Positions 12,848-21,583 of a stretch of 21,583 nt of DNA are shown here, piece by piece. Position 1 is the stretch's first letter, and the number at the start of each line of letters is the position of its first letter. Made by a program: the position numbers and the translations under genes. Under the pieces are notes generated by a model. It worked only from the letters and a program-made list of their open reading frames with translations. It ran no database searches and was not told the DNA's origin. Origin of the DNA: Saksenaea vasiformis B4078 (Eukaryota; Mucoromycota; Mucoromycetes; Mucorales; Saksenaeaceae); NCBI GenBank assembly GCA_000697055.1, contig JNDT01001877.1:1-21583 (forward strand). The letters are read 5' to 3'.

Positions 12848-14225
12848 GGTTGTCAGAAAGAAAAGAAGAAGCGTTCGCCCTTTCCTCCTCTTCGTGATGA
12901 GGAGCAAGTCACATTAATGACGTTCATAATTTGAGCCAGAGTCTTTTTTTTTCAGGGAAGACGATTGGATGGTTTGACAGATCATAGCTGAAAGGTAATG
13001 ATTCTCGTCCCTGACAAACGCGCACTATCACAGCACTTTCAATGATAATGATAGGAAGGTGCACATCTTACTACAGTCTTTGATCATGCTATGAAACCAA
13101 TAAGACGGCAAGAAGATCCATTCTTATGACAAATTGGACGGCATAGACTTTTATTTGCGCTACCAGAGGCGGTAGCATTATAATGATATTCTATGTTGTT
13201 ATCGTTAGGGGAGTGGATCTAGCTGCGGTGTCCCCGATTTCGTGTTTTATTTCGTGTGTAATTACTACGCGCACTAAAAGCTGAAATGAGGTCTACAGAA
13301 GATTAGCGAAGGGGGATGACCGGATACACGAAGTAGACGTCCAATTGAAATAGAATATCTTTGGGACAGTAAACTATGTTAAAAGTAACCAATTCATCTT
13401 TGACTTCAGATTGTTTTAAATGGCGGCTATAGTACGAGATAACGAATGGTTTTGCATAAAATCCGCGTGATGAAGTATCCCGTTGGATATCCCTAACGTT
13501 TCCCTTTTATTTTGGTAAGTGGTTTTCTATGATAATGCAACGACCAAGTGTGCATATGGATAAAATTGTCTTGCACAATGAATCCATTCTCGATAGTAAT
13601 GACAGCTTACCACCCAACTTTCTTAGGAGCCACACCAAACCCGACCGGTATCTCCCAGGGAACATGTCTCACACACCGGCACATCAGCCGAAACCACTCT
13701 AAACCTTACTCTGTATGCTTCTGATTTCCTAGCTGGGAAATTTCATATAGGTCCTCATGTGCGGCTTATTGGTATGCTCATTGGCATGCGTACAAGTGGA
13801 TTCGGGATAACTGGATGGTCCACATAAAGAAATTATCTGTGTATATTCCTTTTCCTTTTTGCCCTACATCCTCTCTCTATACGTCCCAGAGAACGGTTTT
13901 TATCCACAGCTTAAGTCAGTATCTTTAACACTGCTATACTTCGCCTTTCTTCTGCAGGATAGCAGCACTGTCTTCATGTTATGACAGACCAGGTAGCAGC
14001 AATGCTCGACGAAGGGTAACATATTTTATCAACCGCTTCATGCTTTTATTGATGCCTATTTGCGCGTCTCCGAAGTAATAGGGACGATGAGCATATGCCA
14101 TGTGAATATAGTTTGAATCCAACTTCAAACCAATATCTGCAGGGAGATATAAACGAAACCAAATTCCTGGACCATCGCCTACCCTTTCTTCATTTCGTTA
14201 AACTTTCTCACACGAGAAGTAGAAA
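12848..14225. other. Long divergent intergenic region, ARP4 / Sel1 gene
   Basis: About 1.4 kb with almost no open reading frame beyond the first 90 bp, unusual in this compact window. Next to ARP4 there is a pyrimidine-rich leader and an ATGACGTTC ATF/CREB-like half-site near 12916. I found no tRNA, no tandem repeat and no recognisable transposon coding text. It presumably holds the ARP4 promoter and a long upstream region for the Sel1 gene. Confidence 0.5.
14148..14153 (+). promoter_or_regulatory. TATA-box candidate for the Sel1-repeat gene
   Basis: TATAAA lies about 72 nt before the ATG at 14226, a plausible distance for a short 5' leader. This is a motif match only. Confidence 0.35.
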
Positions 14226-16442
14226 ATGGTAGATGATTATATCAGCAGAAGTGACGCATGGCAACTTTCTGCACCTATAACCGTACGCCAGCTCCGTGAC
14301 CTAGATGCAGAATACTTGGAAGCGACTGCCACGGACGGGAATGCAGCTGCGCAGTATCTTCTTGGAACGATGTATAGGGATGGAAGAGGATTAAGGCAGG
14401 ACGCTGCTGAGGCGTTCAAATGGTTTAAGAAGGCAGCACTTCAAGGCCATAGCGAAGCTCGGTATAACGTTGGGGTCGCGTTTATGGAGGGTCTTGCAGG
14501 GAATCTAAATTTTGCAGATGCCTACAAATGGATGAAAAGAGCAGCTGATCAGAATAATCCCAGAGCGCAGTATAAGCTTGGAGTTTTGTACAGAGACGGC
14601 AAAGGTGTATGTCAAAATTACACTAAAGCATTAGAATGCTTTGAAAAAGCTGCCAAGCAGAATTTTGTGGATGCCCTGAGTGAGATTGGATTGTTATACA
14701 TGAATGGATGGGTCGTAGATGAGAATGCTGAACAAGTTGCTGAATGGTGCAGAAAATTAGCGGAACAAGACAACTCATACGGGCAGTTGATACTTGCAAA
14801 CTTATATAAGTTTGGAGCCGGTGTAGTTCAGGAATTGGAAACAGCATCGAAGTGGTTGCAGAGATCGGTTAACCAGGCTCATGTGGAGAATATGCATCAG
14901 CTCGGTTGCATGTACTATTATGGAAACGGTGTGGATCAAGAGTATGCAAAAGCATTTCGATATTTTAGAGTAGCCGCCGTGAGAGGTTATGCCCGTGCCC
15001 AATGTGATCTTGGGTTTCTATACCGATATGGTGAAGGCGTAAAGAAAGATGAGGCAAAGTCGCTCGAATGGTTTCTAAAAGCGGCAGAACAAAATTACGT
15101 TCGCGCACTATGTACAATAGCGTATGTGTACCGCGATGGAGAATTGGTAGAACAGGATTACGCGAAAGCAATTAAATGGTTACTGAAGGCAGCAGATCAA
15201 GGTTCTGCTGATGCACAAATCGAACTAGCGACCATGTACCACGCAGGACTGGGTGTACGCCGAGATTACGCAACAGCGGCCGAATGGTACAGAAAAGCGG
15301 CAGAGCAGGGGGACGCCTGCGGACAATATTATCTAGGACGTGCGTACTTGTATGCCAAAGGTGTTGAGCGAGACTACGCGGAGTCTTTCCGGTGGTTTAT
15401 GGAAGCAGCTAAGCAAGCTTCTGCTAAGGCGCAATCATCTGTAGGATGTATGTATTACAATGGATATGGTGTAGAGAAAGATCGTCAGGCGGCACTCAAC
15501 TGGTGGACAAAAGCGATACAGCAGAATGACTGTCATGGGCACTTTAATATTGGAATTATGTGCAGCAACTACATCTACAGGGACGACATAGCATTCAATT
15601 TCTTTATGAAAGCCGCCATACTAAATCATGCACAAGCGCAGACCAAGGTAGGACTCATGTATTTTCGAGGAGAATCTGTGGGTCAGGATTACGTAAAAGC
15701 AGTAAAATGGTTAAGAAAGGCAGCTTCTCAAAATGACGCTCTTGCACAATACAACCTGGGAATTGCATACAAAGATGGCATGGGCGTAGTGCAGGACGAC
15801 GTAGAAGCATTCAAATGGCTTAAAAAAGCCGCCGAACAGGACCACTTTCATGCGCAGCAATATATGACGAGGATGTATTGGGATGGAATAGGTGTAGACC
15901 AGGACTACACAAAATCATTTACATGGCTTAAGAAACTGGTGGAGCGAGGTGATATGAATGCACAATATGAGCTTGGATATATGTACCACTATGGACTAGG
16001 TGTGAACCAGGACTACGCGGAAGCATTCACATGCTTTAAGAGACTGGCAGAGCAAGGCGATATGGACTCACAGTTTCATGTTGGATACATGTATGAGATA
16101 GGACTAGGTGTGAACCAGGACTATACGGAAGCGTTCGCATGGTATAAAAAAGCGGCGCAAGGAGGTAATGCGGCGGTACAAACACGGCTTGGATACATGT
16201 ACAAGACCGGACGTGGTGTCAAGAGAAACTTTGTCAAGTCCTTTGAATGTTTTAGAAGCGCATCTGATCAGAACCATGCTGATGGGCAATACAATCTCGC
16301 CATCGCGTATGCGTACGGTATAGGTGTAGATAAAGATCACAAAAAGGCATTCGCGCTATTTAAACGGGCTGCTATGGAAAATCACGCGAAAGCACGAGTA
16401 ATATACAATAACTTGAACAACAAATATACGTATATGCTGTAA
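14226..16442 (+). CDS. Sel1-repeat (SLR, TPR-like) protein, intronless
   Basis: A 738-residue protein in one exon, made of 19 Sel1-like repeats from residue 42 to 722. Eighteen are exactly 36 residues, with the pattern AQY-LG-MY-DG-GV-QDY-KA-KW-KKAAEQG; unit 12 is degenerate (33 residues, lacking the usual GxGV turn). Each repeat forms two antiparallel helices and the stack makes a superhelical protein-binding scaffold. Known members include Sel1/Hrd3 (ER-associated degradation) and Chs4/Skt5-type chitin synthase activators. Here no signal peptide, membrane segment, CaaX box or extra domain is visible, so the partner is unknown and the protein is probably cytosolic. Units 15-17 resemble each other closely (VNQDY, VDQDY), suggesting recent internal amplification. 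The lack of introns contrasts sharply with its neighbours. A recombinase relic lies just beyond its 3' end. Confidence 0.93.
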   Translation: MVDDYISRSDAWQLSAPITVRQLRDLDAEYLEATATDGNAAAQYLLGTMYRDGRGLRQDAAEAFKWFKKAALQGHSEARYNVGVAFMEGLAGNLNFADAYKWMKRAADQNNPRAQYKLGVLYRDGKGVCQNYTKALECFEKAAKQNFVDALSEIGLLYMNGWVVDENAEQVAEWCRKLAEQDNSYGQLILANLYKFGAGVVQELETASKWLQRSVNQAHVENMHQLGCMYYYGNGVDQEYAKAFRYFRVAAVRGYARAQCDLGFLYRYGEGVKKDEAKSLEWFLKAAEQNYVRALCTIAYVYRDGELVEQDYAKAIKWLLKAADQGSADAQIELATMYHAGLGVRRDYATAAEWYRKAAEQGDACGQYYLGRAYLYAKGVERDYAESFRWFMEAAKQASAKAQSSVGCMYYNGYGVEKDRQAALNWWTKAIQQNDCHGHFNIGIMCSNYIYRDDIAFNFFMKAAILNHAQAQTKVGLMYFRGESVGQDYVKAVKWLRKAASQNDALAQYNLGIAYKDGMGVVQDDVEAFKWLKKAAEQDHFHAQQYMTRMYWDGIGVDQDYTKSFTWLKKLVERGDMNAQYELGYMYHYGLGVNQDYAEAFTCFKRLAEQGDMDSQFHVGYMYEIGLGVNQDYTEAFAWYKKAAQGGNAAVQTRLGYMYKTGRGVKRNFVKSFECFRSASDQNHADGQYNLAIAYAYGIGVDKDHKKAFALFKRAAMENHAKARVIYNNLNNKYTYML

Positions 16443-16445
16443 TAT

Positions 16446-16650
16446 TCATTATTCTGCCAATGTTTTTTTTAACCACCTTGCTACAAGGGCATCTGGGATC
16501 TGTATAGAATTGGTAGTAGGACGAACTAACAAAGCTGATATTGGGGCATGTTGGTGCTTAGTTTTCTCCTTGAGCAGTGGTAACCAGAACCAGGCATACA
16601 GCTGACGAAGACTGTTATTGCCTGACAAGGGGATTCGGCAATTCGGAATA
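16446..16650 (-). pseudogene. Tyrosine-recombinase fragment (DIRS/Crypton-like), decayed
   Basis: A 68-codon frame ending at 16449 reads LLKEKTKHQHAPISALLV, then RPTTNSIQIPDALVARWLKK and TLAE before a stop. This resembles the stretch of DIRS/Crypton tyrosine recombinases that precedes the HxxR catalytic motif, where a variable-length first residue block is followed by LFV-P---(I/V)---(L/I)ARW-K--L--AGI. The expected AGID and HxxR text is missing: the frame stops about 3-7 nt past the end of the Sel1 ORF on the other strand. Upstream (toward 16970) coding-like fragments occur in different frames but give no clear recombinase match. The assignment is from memory of family pattern, so it is tentative. 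Confidence 0.38.
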
Positions 16651-17161
16651 GCCACTGAATGTTACAGACATTTATATCAACGATTTGCTGCGCAAAAACA
16701 TTGCAAGGCCTTCGCTTTACCAAAAACATATAAAAACAAAGCTCCACATGCCGCTTTTCCTTCATAAAATATGTTGGCGGTATTACTGTTTCCACAGATA
16801 TCTACAATGATCCTGAAATAAACGAGGCTGCCGTTGTTTCTATCCGGCACGATCGGCAAGTGGGCTGGTAGTCCATTTCCTTCTCAGATGTTTGTCTCTT
16901 ACAACACGTCATTGTTCTCTTCGTTCCACAAGTTCGAGCAAACAGGGCCATCGATCCCCCGAATATCCATGTAGTTGGATCGATTTACCTTTACCATTGT
17001 CTGACTATTTGTGGGATGACAGGGAGACGAAATGAAATCAAAAAGGTCAACACACTGCGCATGAATTTTTTTTCTGAGTGTTTCTGTGATTGTTATTTAC
17101 ACGTGAAAATAAAAAGAATGGTGAACAATTGTAATGCTTAATGTAGTAGATATGATGATGC
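16651..17161. other. Region between recombinase relic and FNIP stop
   Basis: About 500 bp with scattered short frames on the minus strand (for example an ATG at 16970 opening MDIRGIDGPVCSN...) that do not join into a model I trust. It may hold more decayed element sequence plus the FNIP 3' UTR. No RNA gene is seen. Confidence 0.35.
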
Positions 17162-20100
17162 TCAACCATTTGTGGGATTAGTGATGTTCCAGATCTTGTT
17201 ATCGTATGTACTGCAGATGTTGCGTAACAGGAAAAGATCATTTTCATGCACGCTGCTCCGAGTGGTTACAATAGGAAAATGTATGTAGAAGCAACACCTT
17301 ACCCAATATCAGCAGCCAGTATGCGAGGATCGTCAAGTGAAGTTGTAAGCACAGAATCTAAGCATTCATACACCCGATCTTGCAGTAGCGTGCTACGTAA
17401 ATAAATTAACTGCAAGTTGTCTTCAAAAAAGTCCAGCAGCTGCAGGCATTGGGGTTAGACCAAAACGTTGATGCAAACGTCATGTCAGAACTTACCTCGT
17501 CTGATGAAACACCTGCATCATACTGCTGTTTCACACTGGTAAGCATATCAAGTACCAGATTAGACAAATGGATCGTTTGCCATTTGCCTGACTTGATTTC
17601 CGCGCCACCGACGCTGTATTGTCAAATTGCTTAGAGCACGGACCGTCCGCTATATAAGAGGAGAATTTTGACTTACGCTGGGTGATCATCCGTATCAACG
17701 TAGTGGTGCGCAACACGGCAACGGCTAAACATCCTTGGTTAGCAATCACTAGACCTCAAGTTCCAAGGGGAAGGGGTGGGGTGCAAAACACTTGCAAGCT
17801 ATTTGTGTCAATGACAAGACACGCGGCCTCATTAACCGAGTCGGATAGGTTGAACTGTTGCAGCATATTCCTCATGTCGGCTTCCAGATGTTGTACTGGG
17901 AGGTTGTTTGGCATACCCATCACAACGAAATCTGATCTGTAACTGTCACAGTAGGCAGCCATTAATGATCGACCGTACGATTTGGCGTATAATCGGTGGG
18001 CAGGCGACGTTGGCACGCCATCCTCTTTGACTTGAGTGATATCTGGTTCCATATGGAAGATAGACGATCTAATTTTTTTTGGTTCACATCATGTCGGAGT
18101 AAGCATGACACCCCTTTTGTTTTCCAAGCTTGCTTACTTTGGCATGTCAACAGGGTAAGCTCCGAAAGAGGAAACAATTGTTTTCTCCGCAGCATGCTCG
18201 TCTTCCGTCGATTTGTTACTCAGCCATGATTTCGCCCTTCCTGCACTGTTATTGTCAGTGGACGGCCATCGGGCGGTGTACATGTTAGGTGTGGTACTGG
18301 GCGAAGTTACGTTGGAATGATCTGTCAGAGACTCGGGTGATTCCGAGGTAGGCAGGTGATCATTTTCTGTGTTCTTTTTCGGAATGGCTATTGATTCTAC
18401 GTCTGTTGAAGACCCTATCAACTGTCGGACAATCTTATCCTCCAGTTTAGATACACAGCTGTCATCCATGCCGCGTTCTCGACTAAATATGTTATCCGAG
18501 TCTATATCTGACGACGACTGTAAATTCTCATAGACCTCGTTGCATCGGATCAGATAGCTTAATATGTACAAAATTCGGCGAACAGCACTCGCGCGTCGTC
18601 CCACGATAATAGTCCTTGTGATGCGCGATGGGGTCCCTACGTAGCCGTACAAGTCACTAAGACGCCAAGGATCAGTTGATGATCATTTGGTCTCACGGTA
18701 ATCACCTTAATTGGGCCCATAACGGATCGTAATTGCCGCACCGACAGCCGAAACTCTATTGTTTTTTTTTCAAGTTAGGTAACACATGCGTCTTCTTTAG
18801 CGGCAGCTCACAGCGTCTTCTTCGGGAGGTGCGACGGTGTGCACCCACGACAGGTGATAGGAGAGCACGGCGGTTACCAGGGTGGAAATGAAGAAATGGT
18901 GAGATTTATTGTCGAATTCAGTGAGGAGATAAACAAGCTCCCTCATCATGCTTTTCCCATAAGATGACTTGCGTTGCGGAAATGTAGACATGTTTAACCA
19001 CAAGGGCTCCTACTTGTAGCTTTAGCAATCGGCTGACCAAGGTCATGCTCTGCAACGGAGCGTCCTACCTGAATACGAGGTGTAGAGTACAAATTACGAA
19101 AAGCATCCTTAAACTGAAGCACTGCGTCGTTTAACACTGGGTCATGTTGGAATAGATTGGAACTGAGATATGAAGTTTGCCTCGATTTTCGTGCCTTTTT
19201 TTTTTGGCGGTAAATGATTAGCAACAAAAAGCCAAGGAAACGGGCCAGGAATTGTTGTCATTATTATTACCTGTGCCTGGTTCGGCGAATGGCTCCGAAG
19301 ATGAGCGCATAGTAGATTAAATGCAACGGCTTGTAATTGGTGCATCCGATTTTCGATGAGGGCAAAATGTGAAAAGACGAAATCGTAAAGCGTTCTATTT
19401 TTCCCTTCCAAGGTGATGACCACAGCAATTGCATATTTCATCGATCGAGAGGTATGCCGGACCTGCTATATACCTACAGATCAGACCAACTTTGACCCTA
19501 ACCATCCACCTATTGAAAAAGAAAATGAAACTTACCGACCCATCTGTTATGTCAGGCATACGGGAATTTGGCAAGGGCATTGGCCGAAATCCATTCTCCA
19601 TGTTTGTCTGGCTAAAACGTTGGGAGCGTTTCGAATTAAACGTACGTCTGGAACTCCGCAAACCGAGAATAGGTGGATAGATGGAGTATCGGCTCTGATC
19701 GTCGTCGCTCGACTGTTCCGATACATTGTCTTCGAAAGAAACGGACTGCGTTGATAAAGTGGAAATTGATTTTTTTACATCGCCCGCAACGGAAGATGCA
19801 GTGGATCGATCACTGTTGACAGACGAAAACGAGGCTCTGCGGGTCATATCTGAATCACGCGTGCAGGTGAACAATTTGGACAATACGATCTGTGGATCTT
19901 TGTCACGTTTATAATGAACCTTAGTATTCATGCCCTTGTAAGCTAATGGGGCAGTTCCGAAGATCATGTCACCAATAAGATCGAGGCGGCGGTTATTCTG
20001 TTAAGGTTTAGTTATAATCGGAATCACCGTTTCAACTGCACTTACTTGCCGATAGTGTTGTGTAGGTGGATCCTGCATCGATAGGGTCGTTGTCGTTCGC

Positions 20101-20514
20101 ATACTCGATGGTCTCCACTCATGCCTTCGATCGTCTAGACTAGCACGCCCACTAAGCGTTGCATGGAGCTGGCTAGCTGCAGCGCTTGTGGCACTACTGA
20201 GGACATTTCCTCCGCCACTGGTGTTGTTGCCATTCCAGGAACGAGCCATCTCTGTAGGGACGCCTTTCGGAGCACCCTGAGCTATAGGGCTTTGTGAATC
20301 ATACAGCACGGTTTTATTCGAGTCGCCAGCGTCTTGGCAGAATAAAATGCGAATGTGTTCGTCACGCAAAGGCATCGGACACCATCTACTCAAATGTCAA
20401 CTTAACTTTATAGCAAAAAAAATGACAGGTCATTTACGGTTCTGGTTCTAGGAGGAACTGAGCATCGTCATTGTCTTTTACGCTTGATTTGTTCCGAAAA
20501 AGTCGTTGGAGCAT
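17162..20514 (-). CDS. FNIP: Folliculin-interacting protein (FNIP1/2, Lst4 homologue)
   Basis: Partner of folliculin/Lst7 in a longin-DENN complex that acts on Rag/Gtr GTPases in amino-acid signalling to TORC1 at the vacuole or lysosome. Exons 5' to 3': 20514-20438, 20385-20046, 19997-19536, 19462-19271, 19194-19069, 19009-18812, 18755-18706, 18656-18138, 18068-17796, 17724-17677, 17613-17496, 17439-17303, 17252-17162; 876 residues. The match to animal FNIP is collinear: IRILFCQDAGDSNKTVLYDS (N-terminal longin part), DMIFGTAPLAYKGMNTKVHY, NLYSTPRIQEPLWLNM, TAVLSYHLSWVHTVAP, YDPLWAQLSDLYGYVGTPSR, ITRTIIVGRR, YGRSLMAAYC and the final GVHENDLFLLRNICSTY. Ser-rich linkers separate the blocks. Intron 9 (17725-17795) appears to use a GC donor. 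The acceptor of exon 5 (an AAG) is weak, and exon 4 has tandem acceptors. Convergent with the Sel1 gene. Confidence 0.92.
17725..17795 (-). other. Predicted GC-AG intron of FNIP
   Basis: The donor reads GCAAGT after CTT and the acceptor is TTTAG after a CTAAC branch site 13 nt earlier. It is the only choice I found that keeps the conserved frame on both sides (phase 2 to phase 2). The alternative GT four bases inside gives the wrong phase for every acceptor tested. The intron is C-rich on the coding strand. Confidence 0.55.
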
Positions 20515-21350
20515 TTCTCCCTTCAGACTCCGGCAGAATACCAGAAAGGAGTAAAGGCGGGAAGAAGTGAAGAAATGACAAGGTCATCCATTTGAGGTGG
20601 TACTGAAGTCCCACCAACGTCACGAAAATCAATAATAGCCCTTCGTCCTCAGTTACCCTAGCATCTCAACCGGGGCGCCTAGCCCTTTTTTTTTATAGGT
20701 TCGATTCGGTCCGATGGTGTGGTTGCGGTTTGATGAGTCAAGTTATCGAACAACTGTAGGGTTTGAAAGGAAATCAAAGGAAGCAATTACAAAGAGAGCA
20801 TATCAAACGTCTAGATGCTTTTTTGATACCGCTTTATGCGAAAAATGAGAAGGTGGCTATCGTGGCCGCTTAACTTGACGTATCTGATAAAGTGTAATGT
20901 AATCGTCTTCTTGCAAGCTTTCGTAAGTCGTAGCTCATATCGGTGTGATTTTTGTTGGGTTGCTGTGAAACCTCAGCCATTGAAAGCCTGCATCGGTAAT
21001 GGCCGCTAAAGGCCCCCCCACCCCACCCTCAAATGACGATATGGTTTGCATGAATTCACCCTGAATATATCCTTGGTTATAAAATGATTGTACTAAATCG
21101 GAATATCTGAGCCATATCAATCTCTACAATCCCTTTTTCTTCTTTTTCGTTTCTTTTTGTAATTGCTGAATGCTATTTACAACGATCGTTATATATAGTT
21201 CTGCAACTCAAAGATGTATGGGGAAATCAATACTCCGACCTCAAGAGTCTAGACCAAAAAGTCCTGGCCAGTGATTTTGCGTTGGAAGGTCCCTAAGTCA
21301 CAAAGAAAATAAGAATGTCGTCACAAACATTTGAAATGGTACTTGTGAAG
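20515..21350. other. Spacer between FNIP start and the Fanzor 3' end
   Basis: About 840 bp upstream of FNIP and downstream of the Fanzor stop, both genes on the minus strand. It includes a C-rich tract at 21013-21028 (G-quadruplex motif on the minus strand). One 61-codon minus-strand ORF at 20935-21120 has no family I recognise. The FNIP promoter must lie here. Part of the right-hand end may belong to the Fanzor element. Confidence 0.45.
21013..21028 (-). repeat. G-quadruplex motif
   Basis: On the minus strand, runs of 3, 4 and 7 G are separated by single T residues. The 7-G run can serve as two runs of three, giving four G-tracts with one-base loops. This is a strong sequence motif; folding is inferred. 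Confidence 0.5.
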
Positions 21351-21400
21351 CTCTCCCAGTGCCTAACGAGAGGCTAGTTGGCCGTTCCTTACGGCCTAGC
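21351..21400 (-). ncRNA. Twin-hairpin candidate guide-RNA scaffold at the Fanzor 3' end
   Basis: Two abutting hairpins. The first, 21373-21400, pairs GGCCGT with ACGGCC across a 5-base loop and extends by 4 bp (GCTA/TAGC) after a 3-base bulge. The second, 21351-21372, pairs CTCTC with GAGAG. The stop codon of the Fanzor exon (21389-21391) lies at the loop of the first hairpin. In bacterial IS200/605 and IS607 elements the TnpB guide RNA overlaps or follows the nuclease stop, and Fanzor guide RNAs are likewise encoded near the 3' end. Seen: the inverted repeats. Inferred: that they are a guide-RNA scaffold. The guide boundary is not visible. Confidence 0.35.
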
Positions 21401-21547
21401 GCCACCAAGGGGTGCAGGTTCTTGTTGTTGTTGCTGTTGTGGACGACGTAATGCAGCGGGCCTTGTCTGCAATTGCATGTCACCTTCCATGTATGCGACC
21501 AGAATCCGCCGCATGTTTCTGCCCGCATTGATATCGCGATTCCAAAA
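21389..21547 (-). CDS. Fanzor (eukaryotic TnpB-like nuclease), C-terminal exon, partial
   Basis: Terminal exon after an acceptor TTTCTTTAG at 21548-21549; the rest of the gene runs off the right edge. It encodes 52 residues beginning FWNRDINAGRNMRRILVAYM, then a tail with RPAALRRP, six Gln and LGGARP. The pattern WNRD(V/I)NA-xx-N is the RuvC-III motif of Fanzor/TnpB nucleases, where the Asp of RD is the third catalytic acidic residue; it normally follows a zinc-ribbon CxxC, which should be in the preceding exon. RP-A-RR just after the motif is common in fungal copies, as I recall. Catalytic Asp is present, so this end looks intact. The Gln run comes from CAA repeats. Other RuvC-fold proteins are possible but fit the motif less well. 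The exon-upstream donor is not in the window. Confidence 0.62.
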   Translation of the reverse strand, partial: FWNRDINAGRNMRRILVAYMEGDMQLQTRPAALRRPQQQQQQEPAPLGGARP

Positions 21548-21583
21548 CTAAAGAAAACCTTAGCTTCATACTTTCACACAGGA

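Noticed and set aside
14226..16442. Sel1 gene as a processed retrocopy
   Set aside because: No poly-A tail or target-site duplication seen at its ends, and no spliced parent is known; lack of introns alone is not enough.
16677..16970. Minus-strand short frames (MDIRGIDGP..., LPIVPDRNNGSL...) that might form a spliced gene
   Set aside because: Possible junctions give only a short product with stops on continuation and no family match; more likely decayed sequence.
20696..20712. GGTTCGATTCG, similar to a tRNA B box
   Set aside because: The upstream sequence is a poly-T run with no A box, anticodon arm or acceptor pairing.
20935..21120. A 61-codon minus-strand ORF ending FHSNPTKITPI
   Set aside because: Partly encoded by the G-rich tract, no family match and no splice context that extends it.
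21298..21528. 76-codon minus-strand ORF over the Fanzor exon in another frame
   Set aside because: A shadow frame: its text has no family match while the other frame carries the RuvC-III motif.

Overview
This window looks like nuclear DNA of an early-diverging fungus, most likely Mucoromycota and perhaps Mucorales. That placement is an inference. Protein-coding genes are broken by many very short introns: I modelled 52 introns of 44-77 nt in five genes. Two of the genes, a MED23 Mediator subunit and a folliculin-interacting protein (FNIP), look animal-like. MED23 is absent from budding- and fission-yeast Mediator, and FNIP is strongly diverged there. All gene models below were spliced by eye. 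In each of the five, every intron phase agrees and the summed exon length is a whole number of codons.

Layout, left to right: (1) 26-2505 (+), an ABCF-family ribosome-associated ATPase whose 5' end may lie outside the window. (2) 2813-9072 (-), MED23 in 24 exons, convergent with the ABCF gene. It carries an internal tandem repeat of about 110-120 residues near the N-terminus, with an intron at the same place and phase in both copies. (3) 9285-10505 (+), an NKAP-like RS-rich nuclear protein, divergent from MED23 across a 212 bp shared promoter. (4) 11037-12847 (-), actin-related protein 4 (Arp4/BAF53). (5) 14226-16442 (+), an intronless protein made almost entirely of 19 Sel1 repeats, with a gene-poor upstream region. 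(6) About 16446-16650 (-), a decayed fragment that resembles a DIRS/Crypton-type tyrosine recombinase. (7) 17162-20514 (-), an FNIP/Lst4 orthologue in 13 exons, with one predicted GC-AG intron. (8) 21389-21547 (-), the last exon of what looks like a Fanzor (eukaryotic TnpB-like RNA-guided nuclease); the rest of the gene runs off the right edge.

The left two thirds is a block of conserved housekeeping genes: transcription (MED23), RNA processing and chromatin (NKAP, Arp4), and translation (ABCF). The right third mixes a conserved nutrient-signalling gene (FNIP) with accessory material: the Sel1 protein, the recombinase relic and the Fanzor.

The most exciting item is at the right edge. The Fanzor terminal exon carries the RuvC-III catalytic motif, and its stop codon sits inside the loop of a GC-rich hairpin that abuts a second hairpin. 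In bacterial TnpB systems the guide-RNA scaffold lies at and beyond the 3' end of the nuclease gene, so this is a candidate guide-RNA locus.
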